Origin: Paractinoplanes abujensis
GTDB taxonomy: Bacteria > Actinomycetota > Actinomycetes > Mycobacteriales > Micromonosporaceae
Reading direction: 5' to 3'
Assembly (NCBI RefSeq): GCF_014204895.1
Contig: NZ_JACHMF010000001.1
Coordinates: forward strand, 5,456,001-5,520,000
Length of the DNA stretch: 64,000 nucleotides
The position numbers and the translations under genes are program-made. Every line of letters starts with the position of its first letter. Positions within the stretch are counted from its first letter, which is position 1. This document shows positions 49,729 to 59,240 of the stretch, in pieces. Under the pieces are notes generated by a model. It did no database searches. It saw nothing but the letters and a program-made list of their open reading frames with translations, and had not been told where the DNA came from.

Positions 49729-51129
49729 TTAGCGGGGGCGATCGACGACCGCGTCCCGGGCGGCGGCGTACTGCTCGCGGATGAGCGGCACCGGCACGGC
49801 CTCGTACGTCTCGGGCTGCGCGGCCGACCACACCGGGGGCTCCTCGCCGCCGCGGGCGACCCAGGCGGCCTGCCGGGCCGCGCCGTCGGCGACGTACTCA
49901 CCGGGCGGGGGCACCAGCACCGGCAGCCCGAACAGCTCGGGGGCGATGCGCCGGACCGCCTCGCTGCGGGCGCCGCCGCCGACCAGCACGATGCGGTTGG
50001 CCGTGGCGCCGTTGGCGACCAGCGCGTCCAGCCCGTCGGCGAGCGCGCACAGCATGCCCTCGACGGCGGCCCGGGCCAGGTGGGCCGGGTCGGAGGTCTT
50101 GAGCGTCAGGCCGTGGATCGCTCCGGTGGCGTCCGGGCGGTTCGGTGTGCGCTCACCCTCCAGGTACGGGATCAGGACGAGCCCATCGGCGCCGGCCGGG
50201 GCGCCCAGCGCGAGCTGGGACAGCTTGTCGTGGTCGACACCGAGCAGCTTGGTCGCGGCGTCGAGCACGCGGGCCGCGTTCAGCGTCACGACGATCGGGA
50301 GGAAACGGCCGGTGGTGTCGGCAAACCCGGCCACCGTGCCGGAGGGGTCGTTGGGCGAGACGTCGGACGAGACGAAAACCGTGCCCGACGTGCCGATCGA
50401 GACGATGACGTCGCCCGTGCCGGCGCCCGTGCCGAACGCGGCGGCCGCGTTGTCGCCGGCCCCGGGGCCGAGCGGGGCGCCGTTGGGCAGCCGGCCCGCG
50501 ATGCCGGTCGGGCCGAGCACCTCGGGGGTCGCGATGAGGCGGCCGAAGCCGAGCTCGAGCAGGTCGGGGCGGTATTCGTTGGTCTTGGCCGACCAGTAGA
50601 GGGTGCCGCTGGCGTCGCTGCGATCGGTCTTGATCGTGCTGATGTCCGTCGACCCGGACAGCTTCCAGGTCAGCCAGTCGTGCGGCAGGCACACGGCCGC
50701 CACCCGCGCGGCGTTCTCCGGCTCGTGGCGGGCGAGCCAGCGCAGCTTGGTCAGGGTGAAGCTGGCGACCGGCACGATGCCGACCGCGTCGGCCCACTTG
50801 TCGCCGCCGCCGAGCTCCTGAATGAGGTCGGCGGCCGCACCGGCGCTGCGGGTGTCGTTCCACAGCAGCGCCGGGCGGACCACTTCGCCGTTCTCGTCGA
50901 GCACCACCATGCCGTGCTGCTGGCCGGCCACCGAGGCGGCGGCCACGTCGTCCAGGCCGCCGGCCTCCTCGATGGCGTGTTGCAGCGCGGCCCACCAGGC
51001 GTCCGGATGCACCTCGGTGCCCTCCGGATGGCTCGCCCGGCCCTGCCGGACCAGCGTGCCGGTCTCCGCGTCGCGGATGACCACCTTGCAGGACTGGGTG
51101 GAGCTGTCGATCCCGGCTACGAGAGTCAT
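49729..51129 (-). CDS. xylB: Xylulokinase
   Basis: 466 residues of the FGGY kinase family; '[20 protein letters not shown]' start, '[15 protein letters not shown]', 'LLWNDTRS', '[12 protein letters not shown]' and '[10 protein letters not shown]' are typical of D-xylulokinase. Converts D-xylulose to xylulose 5-phosphate with ATP. It follows xylA by 20 nt on the same strand, as in other xyl operons. Confidence 0.95.
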   Translation of the reverse strand: MTLVAGIDSSTQSCKVVIRDAETGTLVRQGRASHPEGTEVHPDAWWAALQHAIEEAGGLDDVAAASVAGQQHGMVVLDENGEVVRPALLWNDTRSAGAAADLIQELGGGDKWADAVGIVPVASFTLTKLRWLARHEPENAARVAAVCLPHDWLTWKLSGSTDISTIKTDRSDASGTLYWSAKTNEYRPDLLELGFGRLIATPEVLGPTGIAGRLPNGAPLGPGAGDNAAAAFGTGAGTGDVIVSIGTSGTVFVSSDVSPNDPSGTVAGFADTTGRFLPIVVTLNAARVLDAATKLLGVDHDKLSQLALGAPAGADGLVLIPYLEGERTPNRPDATGAIHGLTLKTSDPAHLARAAVEGMLCALADGLDALVANGATANRIVLVGGGARSEAVRRIAPELFGLPVLVPPPGEYVADGAARQAAWVARGGEEPPVWSAAQPETYEAVPVPLIREQYAAARDAVVDRPR

Positions 51130-51149
51130 GTCTTCCCTTTTACTTCAGG

Positions 51150-52337
51150 TCAGTTGGCCCGGAGAACGTGGTCGATCATCAGCTGGTGCAGCTTGACGAA
51201 ACCGTAGCCCTGAGCACCGGCCGCGTCGACGTCGAACTCCTCCCAGGCGCTCTTGTCGTTGAGCAGGTCCTGGTAGGTCTCGCCGGGGTTGAGGGTCGGG
51301 GTCTCCAGCTCGAGCACCTTGCTGGCCCGCAGCGCCTCCTGCACCACCGGGTCGGCCCGGAACTCCTGCGCGCGCTCCTTGAGCAGCAGGTACATCCGCA
51401 TGTTGGCCTTGGCCGACTCCCAGACGCCGCCGATGTCCTCCGTACGGGAGGGCTTGTAGTCGAAGTGGCGAGGGCCGTCGTACTTGGGGCCGCCGCCGAT
51501 CGGGCCGTTCTCCAGCAGGTCCACCAGGGAGAACGCGTTGAGCAGGTCGCCGTGGCCGAAGACCAGGTCCTGGTCGAACTTGACGCTGTGCTGGCCGTTG
51601 AGGTCGATGTGGAAGAGCTTCTTCTGCCACAGAGCCTGGGCGATGCCCTGGGTGAAGTTGAGGTTCGACATCTGCTCGTGGCCGACCTCGGGGTTGATGC
51701 CGAACAGCTCGGGCCGCTCGAGTTCGTAGGTGAACGCGATGGCGTGGCCGAGCGTGGGCAGCAGGATGTCGCCGCGGGGCTCGTTGGGCTTGGGCTCGAT
51801 GGCGAAGCGCAGGCCGTAGTTCTTGTCCTCGGAGTACTGCGCGACCAGGTTGAGGCCCTCGCGGTAGCGGTCGAGCGCGGCGTTGATGTCCTTGGCCGCG
51901 TCGTACTCCGCGCCCTCGCGGCCGCCCCAGAGCACGAAGGTCTCGGCGCCCAGCTCGGCGGCCAGGTCGACCTGACGCAGCACCTTGCGCAGCGCGTAGC
52001 GCCGGACCGAGCGGTCGTTGCTGGTGAACGCGCCGTCCTTGAACACCGGGTGGCTGAAGGTGTTGGTGGTGACCATCGGGACGACGATGCCGGTCTCCTC
52101 CAGCGCCTTCTTGAAGCCGGCGAGGATGCCGTCGCGGGTCTGCGCGTCGGAGCCGAAGGGCACCAGGTCGTCGTCGTGGAAGGTCAGGCCGTACGCGCCG
52201 AGCTCGGCCAGCTTGTGCACCGCCTCGACCGGGTCGAGCACCGGGCGGGTGGCCGAACCGAACGCGTCCTGAGCCTGCCAACCGATGGTCCACAGGCCGA
52301 AGGAGAACTTGTCTTCACGGGTGGGTTGGACCGACAC
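51150..52337 (-). CDS. xylA: Xylose isomerase
   Basis: 395 residues, short (class I) actinobacterial type. Catalytic His54 and Asp57 in 'LTFHDDDL' are at the Streptomyces positions; 'VLWGGREG', '[11 protein letters not shown]' and 'LFHIDLNGQ' provide the metal ligands. Isomerises D-xylose to D-xylulose. GTG 52337 ('VSVQPTRED') is preferred to GTG 52349 because GGAGG lies 5 nt before it. Confidence 0.97.
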   Translation of the reverse strand: MSVQPTREDKFSFGLWTIGWQAQDAFGSATRPVLDPVEAVHKLAELGAYGLTFHDDDLVPFGSDAQTRDGILAGFKKALEETGIVVPMVTTNTFSHPVFKDGAFTSNDRSVRRYALRKVLRQVDLAAELGAETFVLWGGREGAEYDAAKDINAALDRYREGLNLVAQYSEDKNYGLRFAIEPKPNEPRGDILLPTLGHAIAFTYELERPELFGINPEVGHEQMSNLNFTQGIAQALWQKKLFHIDLNGQHSVKFDQDLVFGHGDLLNAFSLVDLLENGPIGGGPKYDGPRHFDYKPSRTEDIGGVWESAKANMRMYLLLKERAQEFRADPVVQEALRASKVLELETPTLNPGETYQDLLNDKSAWEEFDVDAAGAQGYGFVKLHQLMIDHVLRAN

Positions 52338-52410
52338 GGTTACCTCCACGCAACATCTCGGATTTGTTTATTGGTTGAATTATTTGGCGGCCGTGTGGCA
52401 TTGTCAAGAC
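52338..52410. promoter_or_regulatory. xylA/ROK divergent control region
   Basis: 73 bp between divergent xylA and the ROK repressor gene. The AT-rich core (52363-52387) contains direct repeats TTATTGG and TTATTTGG and resembles ROK/XylR operators. For the ROK gene, TTGAAT (52375-52380) and CATTGT (52399-52404), 18 bp apart, form a possible promoter that overlaps the core. Binding could repress both genes. Confidence 0.55.
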
Positions 52411-53529
52411 GTGAACGGCCGCATCCTCAGTGCTTCCCGGGCTCCGGTCCGGCAATCGAGCGTGCGAGCCCACAATCTCGCGCTCGTGTTGCAGACAGTG
52501 GCGAACAGCGCAGATCGCCCATCCCGGGCGGCCATCGCGGGCCTCACCGGGCTCACCCGGGCCACCGTCTCCGCCCTGGTCGACGATCTGATCGCGGGTG
52601 GGTTGCTCACCGAGCTGGAGCCGGCCCCGCGCACGGGGGCCGGCCGTCCCGCCGCCGGCCTCGCGCTCTCGCCCGACGGCCCGGCCGGGCTCGGCCTCGA
52701 GATCAACGTCGACTATCAGGCCGCCTGCGTGGTCGACCTGGCCGGCGTCGTGCGGCACCGCTTCGTCGCGCGTGGCGACCAGCGGTTGCTGACCCCCACG
52801 GCCGCCCTCGCCGCCCTGGACGCCCTGGCCACCGAGGCCCGCGCAGCCGCCGAGGCCGAGGGGACGGTGCTGGCCGGCGCCGCGCTCGCCGTGCCGGGTC
52901 TGGTCGCGCCGGGCGGACTGGTCCGGGTCGCGCCCAACCTGGGCTGGCAGGAGGTGCGGGTGCCACCCCTGGCCGGACTGCCGGTCACCGTCGACAACGA
53001 GGCAAACTTGGCCGCGCTGGGGGAGCTGCGGGCCGACGGGGGCGAGCCCAGCTTCGTCTACGTCTCCGGCGAGATCGGCATCGGCGCCGGCATCGTGCTC
53101 GACGGCGCTCTCTATCGCGGCGGGCGCGGCTGGAGCGGCGAGATCGGGCACGTCACGGTCTATCCCGACGGGCGGCCCTGCCGCTGCGGGGCCAACGGCT
53201 GCCTGGAGCAGTACGCCGGCCAGGAGGCTGTCGCGGCCGATCCCGAGCTGGCCGCGGCCGCGCTCGGCATCGCCCTGTCGGCGGTCGTCAACCTGCTCGA
53301 TCTAGGGGTGATCGTGCTCGGTGGTGGCTACGCGCCGGAGTTCGCCCGGCTGCACGAGGGCATCGAGATCGAGCTGCGCCGGCGGGTGCTGACGGCCGGG
53401 CTCGCCCCGGTGACGCTGCGCCCGGCCGCACTGGGGGCCGACGCGGCCATGCGCGGTGCCGCCGACGCGGTGCTCCGCGGCGTTCAGCAAGATCCGGCGG
53501 CGTGGCTGGCCCGCGCTCAGGCGGTCTGA
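52411..53529 (+). CDS. ROK-family xylose repressor (XylR-like)
   Basis: 372 residues. An N-terminal winged helix ('RAAIAGLTGLTRATVSALVDDLIAGGLL') precedes the ROK sugar-binding domain with zinc site 'CRCGANGCLEQYAG'. Divergent orientation and 73-bp spacing from xylA indicate it is the xylose-responsive repressor. GTG 52411. A longer frame upstream would overlap the xylA promoter and is not used. Its 3' end overlaps the MarR gene by 13 bp. Confidence 0.9.
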   Translation: MNGRILSASRAPVRQSSVRAHNLALVLQTVANSADRPSRAAIAGLTGLTRATVSALVDDLIAGGLLTELEPAPRTGAGRPAAGLALSPDGPAGLGLEINVDYQAACVVDLAGVVRHRFVARGDQRLLTPTAALAALDALATEARAAAEAEGTVLAGAALAVPGLVAPGGLVRVAPNLGWQEVRVPPLAGLPVTVDNEANLAALGELRADGGEPSFVYVSGEIGIGAGIVLDGALYRGGRGWSGEIGHVTVYPDGRPCRCGANGCLEQYAGQEAVAADPELAAAALGIALSAVVNLLDLGVIVLGGGYAPEFARLHEGIEIELRRRVLTAGLAPVTLRPAALGADAAMRGAADAVLRGVQQDPAAWLARAQAV

Positions 53530-53996
53530 GCGGACGCGGAGCCGCCGTTCTCCTCCGCCGCCGCGGCGAACTCGGTGAGCCCTCGCAGCAGGGCCGCCCG
53601 GCCACCGGAAGACATCTTTTCCAGGACGCCCGTGAGCGCGTGCCGGCGAATCTGACGCAGCTCGGCCAGCAGGGTGCGCGACGCCGGGGTGAGGTAGAGC
53701 GCGATCTCCCGCCGATCGGCCCGGCCCGGCACTCGCTCCACCATGCCCGAGGCCACCAGGCGGTCGCACAGACGGCTGGCCGAGGAGAGCAGCATGCTCA
53801 GCTCGCCCGCCAGACCGCCCAGGTTGATGCCCTCGGCGCGCTCGACGGCGAGCAGGGCGTTGAGCTGCACCGACGACAGGCGCGGCGTCACCTGTTCGCG
53901 GGCCACGTCCCACGCGAGCAGCAAAGCTTTCGCGGCGTCGTCGATCGCCGCGGCATGCATGGGGTCAGGCCCGTCCGGCCCATGGTGAACGGCCAT
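53517..53996 (-). CDS. MarR-family transcriptional regulator
   Basis: 159 residues. The winged helix reads 'LGGLAGELSMLLSSASRLCDRLVASGMVERVPGRADRREIALYLTPAS'. The start may be ATG 53996 or ATG 53960 ('MHAAAIDDAAK'). It is divergent from the SpoIIE-type phosphatase gene 50 bp away, which could be its target. Its 3' end overlaps the ROK gene. Confidence 0.85.
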   Translation of the reverse strand: MAVHHGPDGPDPMHAAAIDDAAKALLLAWDVAREQVTPRLSSVQLNALLAVERAEGINLGGLAGELSMLLSSASRLCDRLVASGMVERVPGRADRREIALYLTPASRTLLAELRQIRRHALTGVLEKMSSGGRAALLRGLTEFAAAAEENGGSASAQTA

Positions 53997-54046
53997 GGTG
54001 CAGCAGAGACTACTCGTACGGCCGCGTCTGTTCGAGGAGGTCTTCA

Positions 54047-55180
54047 TTGATCGACAGGCTACTGGCGGTTCGGCGGATTCTCACCGACGCGGCCGCGGAC
54101 GCCGTTCCGGACCGCCTGGCCGAGGGACTGGCCAAGGAGTACGGAGTCGTCCGAACCGAGTTGTACCTGGTGGACTACCGTTTGGCGGCCCTCGTGCCGG
54201 TCTTCGGATCCGACGATCGCACCCGTCCGGGCGACCCCGCCTGGCGCTGCTTCGACCACCAGTCCGAAGTGCACGCGGATGATGTGATCTTCGTACCGGT
54301 CACCGTGCGCGGGGAACGGATCGGGGTGCTCGCCTGCGCGCCGGCGCCCGACGACGACCGCACGGCGGCCGAACTGGCCGAGATCGGGGTCGCGCTGGCC
54401 CACGAGCTGCAGTCGGCCCGGGCCGGCACCGACCGCTACCAGGCGATCGCCCGGACGCGCAGGCTCACGCTGGCCGCCGAGATGCAGTGGGAGCTGCTGC
54501 CGGCGCGCAGCCGCACGCGCCCGGCGTTCGGCCTGGCCGGGCAGCTCGAACCGTCGTACGACGTACGGGGGGACAGTTTCGACTGGGCCGACGAGGACGA
54601 CCGCCTGTCGCTGGCCGTGCTCAACGGCATGGGCCAGGGCGTGTCGGCCTCCCTGCTGACCGCGCTGGCCACCTACGCCCTGCGCAACGCCCGCCGGGCC
54701 GGGATCCCGCTGGCCGATCAGGCCGCGCTGGCCGACCAGGCCATCTTCGCCGAGCATCGGGGCGCGAGCCACGTGTCGGCCCTGCTGCTCGACCTCGACC
54801 TGGCCACCGGTGAGGTGGAGGCGGTCGACGCGGGTTCGCCCCGGCTCCTGCTGCTGCGCGACGGCGAGGTGCAAGCGCAGACGCTGAGCAAGGAGTTCCC
54901 GCTCGGCATGTTCGAGGAGACCGACTACCAGGTGCAACGCTTCCGGCTCGAGCCCGGCGACCGGCTGATGCTGGTGAGCGACGGGGTCTACGACGCGGTG
55001 GCGGCGACCGGGCGTTACGGGGACGCCGCGCTGGCCCGGTTCGTGCGGCGCACCGGGGCGCTGGTGCCGTTGCAGGCCGTCCGCTCGCTGCTGGGTGACC
55101 TGCGGGCCTTCGTGGGCGACGCCGAGCTCGAGGACGACGCCGTCGCCGTCTGCCTGGACTGGTACGGGCCGCGCAACTGA
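54047..55180 (+). CDS. GAF-like/SpoIIE PP2C phosphatase
   Basis: 377 residues. The N-terminal ~140 residues look like a small sensory domain ('VPVTVRGERIGVLACAP', GAF-like). The C-terminal SpoIIE/RsbU phosphatase has 'GDSFDWADEDDRLSLAVLNGMGQGVSASLL', where the usual GGDxxD is varied but Asp is kept, and 'DRLMLVSDGVYDA', 'EDDAVAV'. It probably acts in a stress anti-sigma cascade. The TTG start at 54047 is supported by GAGGAGG with 6-nt spacing, and no ATG/GTG is nearby. Confidence 0.88.
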   Translation: MIDRLLAVRRILTDAAADAVPDRLAEGLAKEYGVVRTELYLVDYRLAALVPVFGSDDRTRPGDPAWRCFDHQSEVHADDVIFVPVTVRGERIGVLACAPAPDDDRTAAELAEIGVALAHELQSARAGTDRYQAIARTRRLTLAAEMQWELLPARSRTRPAFGLAGQLEPSYDVRGDSFDWADEDDRLSLAVLNGMGQGVSASLLTALATYALRNARRAGIPLADQAALADQAIFAEHRGASHVSALLLDLDLATGEVEAVDAGSPRLLLLRDGEVQAQTLSKEFPLGMFEETDYQVQRFRLEPGDRLMLVSDGVYDAVAATGRYGDAALARFVRRTGALVPLQAVRSLLGDLRAFVGDAELEDDAVAVCLDWYGPRN

Positions 55181-55212
55181 TCGGGGCCGCCACCTCGCGG
55201 TGACGGCCCCGA
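55181..55212. terminator. Hairpin between convergent SpoIIE and VWA genes
   Basis: TCGGGGCCG (55181-55189) pairs with CGGCCCCGA (55204-55212), extended by an inner CAC/GTG. No T-run, so factor-independent termination is less certain. Confidence 0.6.
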
Positions 55213-55230
55213 TCGGTACGACGCGACGGA

Positions 55231-57018
55231 TCAGCTGCCGGCGGCGCCGGTGCGGCGGCCGATGGCCTCGACGAAGATCGTGCTCATCTTGGCCGGGTCC
55301 TTGGTCACGAAGACGCCGCCCGCCGGGGTCTCCCGCACGGCCTCCTCGAGCTCGTTCCGGTCGACCTGGTCACCGATGCCGATGATGACCAGACGCACCG
55401 GCTCCTTCGGATCGTTGAGCTGCTTGAGCTGCGCCTTCAGCTGGTCAATCTTGATCTTGCTGCCTTCGTCCTTGCCGTCGGTGAAGAGGATGACGGAGTT
55501 GACCTTGCCGGGCTCCCACGTCCTCTTCACCTCCTTGTACGCGGCCAGAACCGTGTCATAGAGGCCGGTGTCGCCGTCCTCCTTGGGCACGATCTGGCTG
55601 ATCGAGTCCTGCAGCTGGGGCCGGCCCGAGGCCAGCGGGGTGATCGGCACGATCTCCTTCCACGGCCTGCTGCCGACCATGTCCGTCGAGAACAGCCACA
55701 CGCCGACGGCCCACTTCTCGCTGAACATGCTCAGACCGGCGGCCGCCGCCTTGCGGGTCACCGCGGCCCGGGTCTGGTCGTTCGCCGTCGGGACCTTGGT
55801 GTTCATCGAGCCCGAGACGTCGAAGACCGCGAGCACCCGGCCCGGCTGTGTGATGGCGGTCCAGCTGCCGATCACCTGGCTCAGCGCGCTGGCGTCGAAG
55901 CCGGCCGCGGCCGTGCCGCCGTTCTCACCGTTGCCGCCGACCTCGTTGCTGGCGGGCGGGGACGCGTCGGGCGCACCCAGCGGCCGGGCGAAGCCGGAGC
56001 CGAACGAACCGTCGGGCGCGCGCAGGCCGGCCGCACCCAGGGCGTTCTTGAACGTGCCGCTGGACAGCTGGGCCCGCAGCCCCGCGGCCGCCTGCTGCTT
56101 GGGCAGGTCGGTCTCGGGCATGACGGCGAACGGGTAGTCGAGCGGCATCGGGCTGGGCTCGAGGTAGAGCCCGGCCAGCGGCACCGGCGGCTTGGCGGCG
56201 TTGTAGGCCACCACGTTCTGCTCGGAGATCGGCGCCGCACTGAGGCTGCTGCCGATGTCGGTCGGGTCGGCCGAGCGGGGGAAGTTCTCGATCAGCTCGT
56301 CCCGCAGGTTGGAGGCCTTGGTGGCCAGCCGCTGCAGGGCCTGGACCTTGGTCTGCTGACCCTTGTCACCGGCGCCGGCCGCCTGGCCCAGCGCGAGCAG
56401 CCCGGACAGGCCGGCCGCGTCCCGCTGCGGGTTGGCGATGCCCGTGTTGAGCCGCGTGTTCTTCATGATCTGCGGGAGCAGCTGCGCCCAGCCCAGCTTC
56501 TCGTTCGGCCAGCCCATGGTCTTGGCGACCGGTTCCGGCATGGCCAGCACGACCGGGCTCTGCGCGATCGGCTTGCTGTCGGAGGGCACGAAGCCGGGGG
56601 CCTCGGACTTGAGGCGCAGGATCCAGGTCGAGGAGTCGGGGATCCACAGGTCGGGCACCTTGACGGCCTGGGCCGCGGTGCCGACACCGGCCAGCTGCAC
56701 CTTGTGCTCGCCGGCCACGGCGGCGGCCATCGTCGCGGAGTTGACGTCCTCGACGGCGACGGCGACACAGGTGCCGTCGACGTTGGCCCCGTCCTGCACC
56801 CAGCGTTGCGCGACCTGGTCGATCGCGGGCGCGATCTCGGGAGTCGCGGCGACGGTCAACCGGATGGAACCGGAGCAGCTGTCGTCGGAAAGCTGCTGAT
56901 ATCCGAAGTAGGACCCCGCCACTACGACGACTATTGCCATCGCAGCTCCGACGATGCCCGCTCCTCTGAGATTGAAGTTTCTACGATGGCGGCCTGACAC
57001 GCGCTCCATAGTGCGCAT
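55231..57018 (-). CDS. Solute-binding-like domain plus von Willebrand factor A protein
   Basis: 595 residues. An N-terminal membrane helix (~19-41) anchors the protein, with the rest outside the cell. A ~300-residue type 2 substrate-binding-like domain ('LTVAATPEIAPAIDQVAQRW', 'LPQIMKNTRLN', 'NVVAYN') is followed by a Gly/Asn-rich linker and a VWA domain with MIDAS 'FDVSGSM' and 'VILFTDGKDEG'. The linkage resembles extracellular VWA proteins of actinomycetes, but the ligand is unknown. ATG 57018 or 57009 are both possible. Confidence 0.85.
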   Translation of the reverse strand: MRTMERVSGRHRRNFNLRGAGIVGAAMAIVVVVAGSYFGYQQLSDDSCSGSIRLTVAATPEIAPAIDQVAQRWVQDGANVDGTCVAVAVEDVNSATMAAAVAGEHKVQLAGVGTAAQAVKVPDLWIPDSSTWILRLKSEAPGFVPSDSKPIAQSPVVLAMPEPVAKTMGWPNEKLGWAQLLPQIMKNTRLNTGIANPQRDAAGLSGLLALGQAAGAGDKGQQTKVQALQRLATKASNLRDELIENFPRSADPTDIGSSLSAAPISEQNVVAYNAAKPPVPLAGLYLEPSPMPLDYPFAVMPETDLPKQQAAAGLRAQLSSGTFKNALGAAGLRAPDGSFGSGFARPLGAPDASPPASNEVGGNGENGGTAAAGFDASALSQVIGSWTAITQPGRVLAVFDVSGSMNTKVPTANDQTRAAVTRKAAAAGLSMFSEKWAVGVWLFSTDMVGSRPWKEIVPITPLASGRPQLQDSISQIVPKEDGDTGLYDTVLAAYKEVKRTWEPGKVNSVILFTDGKDEGSKIKIDQLKAQLKQLNDPKEPVRLVIIGIGDQVDRNELEEAVRETPAGGVFVTKDPAKMSTIFVEAIGRRTGAAGS

Positions 57019-57179
57019 CTGCGTACCCGAATGCCATATACGTTCGGGCGAAAGTTACTCGGATTGGAATTCTTGGCATCATGCGTTACTGGGCGTGGTG
57101 GTGTCATCTCGATCAGTGGTGGCCTGTGCCGGATTTGTCCCCGGCTCCGCGATGATCACCATCTATCCCGCTCTGGGCG

Positions 57180-58232
57180 TTACCTGCCCTCGACAACGCT
57201 CCAGCGCAGCAGGCATGTCGGGGTGGGCTCGGCGGCGGACGCAGCCGGAGCCACGGGCACGCCGGTCTCGGGGTCGATCCGGAGTGTCGTCACGCTCCGT
57301 GATCGCTGGTTGGTTACGTAGAGGTGATCCCCGACCAGGATCATGTGGCGTGGCCAGTCACCTCCGGCAGGCGTCTCGGCCACCAGGGTCGCCGCCGCGC
57401 CGTCCCAGGCGAAGGTCGTCACCGTGTTGGGACCACGGTTCGCGACGTAGACGAAACGGCCGTCGGGCCGCACCACGACCTCGGACGGGTAGTTCTCCCC
57501 CTCGGCCGTCGTGGTCGCCGCCCGCCCGGCCAGGTCCAGAGACCCGTCGGCGCCGGGCCGCCACCAGGTCAGCTCGCCGGAGAGCTCGCCCACCACGAAC
57601 AAGGCGCCGTCGGGCGAGAAGCGGACGTGCCGCGGGCCGGTGCCGGGCGGGGCGGAGACCGCGGGCGCGAGCAGCGTCAGCCGGCCCGCGACCGGGTCGA
57701 GCCGGGCCCGCCACACCTTGTCGGAGCCGAGGTCGGCGATCAGCACCTCGTCACGCAGCGGGAACACCATGTGCGCGTGCGGGCCGGCCTGACGGTCGGC
57801 CACCGGGCCACTGCCGGTGAGCGTCAGCAGGTCGGTGCGCTCGCCGGGGGCGCCGTCGGCGTCGAGCGGGAAGACCGCGACCGACCCGGTGCCGTAGTTG
57901 GCGACCAGCAGGTGCCGGCCGTCGCCGGTGACCGCGAGGTGGGCCGGGTCGCTGCCGCCGGTGGGGCGGCTCGCCAGCGGTGTGAGGTCACCGGCGGCAT
58001 CGACCGTGAAGGCACTGACCGTGCCGTCGGGGTCGAGCTCGTTCACGGCGTAGAGGACCGGCAGAGCCGGGTGCCGGGTCAGGAACGACGGGCTCGGGGT
58101 CCGGGCCACGACGCCCGACCGGGTCAGCTCGCCGGTCGCGGGATCGCGCCGCAGCCGGACGATGCCCTCGCCGTCACCACCCTTGTCCGCCGTGTAGCCA
58201 CCGACGAAGACCAACTCATCACTCGCGCCCAT
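57180..58232 (-). CDS. Lactonase (YbhE/6-phosphogluconolactonase-like beta-propeller)
   Basis: 350 residues. Seven-bladed propeller repeats are visible ('PAHLAVTGDGRHLLVANYGTGSVAVF', 'PRHVRFSPDGALFVVGELSG', 'VVVRPDGRFVYVANRGPN'). The 'PHAHMVF' segment carries the family histidine. The product may be 6-phosphogluconolactonase or another lactonase. ATG 58232 ('MGASDELVFVGGYT') is chosen because conserved sequence starts there. Confidence 0.88.
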   Translation of the reverse strand: MGASDELVFVGGYTADKGGDGEGIVRLRRDPATGELTRSGVVARTPSPSFLTRHPALPVLYAVNELDPDGTVSAFTVDAAGDLTPLASRPTGGSDPAHLAVTGDGRHLLVANYGTGSVAVFPLDADGAPGERTDLLTLTGSGPVADRQAGPHAHMVFPLRDEVLIADLGSDKVWRARLDPVAGRLTLLAPAVSAPPGTGPRHVRFSPDGALFVVGELSGELTWWRPGADGSLDLAGRAATTTAEGENYPSEVVVRPDGRFVYVANRGPNTVTTFAWDGAAATLVAETPAGGDWPRHMILVGDHLYVTNQRSRSVTTLRIDPETGVPVAPAASAAEPTPTCLLRWSVVEGR

Positions 58233-58260
58233 GGGGCTGATCTCATCACACCCGGTGGCC

Positions 58261-58291
58261 GGGGCGCGGACCCCCGTCGGTCCCGCGCCCC
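58261..58291 (-). terminator. Hairpin downstream of the lipoprotein gene
   Basis: GGGGCGCGG (58261-58269) pairs with CCGCGCCCC (58283-58291), between the lipoprotein stop (58307) and the lactonase start. No clear T-run. Confidence 0.5.
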
Positions 58292-58306
58292 GGCCCCGCC
58301 GCCCCA

Positions 58307-59095
58307 TCAGCTGTTCAGCAGGTCGTAGACGACCGGGGTGGCCTTCATCTGCTCGGCCGCCGTCGGTGCGACAGGCGTCTTCGTCGTGCCGAAGCCGGTG
58401 TAGCGGACGTGATAGGTCGCGGCCTTCGCCTTGCCGGCCGCCGGGATCTTGACGAGCAGCGACGTCAGACGACCGTCGCTGTCGACGTCGGCCTCGAACG
58501 GCACCGCCTTGGCCTTCGGGCCGAGCGCCTTCAACCGCGCGTCGGTCACGATCTCGGCCTCGGTCGAGGCGGTGAGGTCGGTGGTGCCGGTGTAGTGACC
58601 GTCGCCCGTCCCGGTCACGGCGGCCGCGCCCCGCAGCACCAGCGCCGCGTAGCCGGGATCGGTGTCACCGTCGTAGCCGGACGGCGCGACCTCCGGGTCC
58701 TTCACCTTGGCCGGGTCGACGACCAGCCACTTGCGCGGCACCGCGGGCAGACCCGGCACCTTCGCCGGCTTGAACAGGATCTTCATCCAGGCTTTGTCCC
58801 GGACGGTGAGCGCATACATGGTCATCGAGAAGCCGGCGTCCGGCTCGGTGTGCACGACCTGCACCCGGAAGGTCTCGCGGGGGGCGTCGAGGACACCGGA
58901 GATCGGCGTGACCCCACCCTTGACGTCGAAGGTGAAGGCGGGTGTCTTCATGTCCGGGACGGCCCGGAGGAGTTGTTCGCCCGGCGTGATCGCCGGCGCG
59001 GTGGTCCCCGTGGGGGCGCCCGCCTTGCCGACCAGGGCGCAACCGGTGGTCGTGGTGAGGACAACAAGGACGGTGATTCCAGCGAAGCGCTTCAT
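58307..59095 (-). CDS. LppX/LprG-like lipoprotein
   Basis: 262 residues. A signal peptide ends with lipobox 'TTTGC' (Cys19). The remaining fold contains 'TEAEIVTDARLKALGPKAKAVPFEADVDSDGRLTSLLVKI', similar to actinobacterial LppX/LprG-family lipoproteins, which bind and shuttle acyl lipids. ATG 59095. Divergent from the SARP-like regulator, 145 bp away, which may control it. Confidence 0.8.
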   Translation of the reverse strand: MKRFAGITVLVVLTTTTGCALVGKAGAPTGTTAPAITPGEQLLRAVPDMKTPAFTFDVKGGVTPISGVLDAPRETFRVQVVHTEPDAGFSMTMYALTVRDKAWMKILFKPAKVPGLPAVPRKWLVVDPAKVKDPEVAPSGYDGDTDPGYAALVLRGAAAVTGTGDGHYTGTTDLTASTEAEIVTDARLKALGPKAKAVPFEADVDSDGRLTSLLVKIPAAGKAKAATYHVRYTGFGTTKTPVAPTAAEQMKATPVVYDLLNS

Positions 59096-59240
59096 GACGG
59101 TGTCTCTCTTCTTCCGTGGCGGGGCACTGGAGAACACGCTGCCGGGCGTCGCTGCCATCGGCCTGCGGCTATGCTGCTGCCGCTGCCGTCGCGCTTCCGT
59201 TTCACTGTTTGCGCAGGTCGGCGCTTCGGGGGGAGTTGGC

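Noticed and set aside
48373..51207. 944-codon plus-strand open frame
   Set aside because: Antisense of the MFS and xylB genes, with no domain signature.
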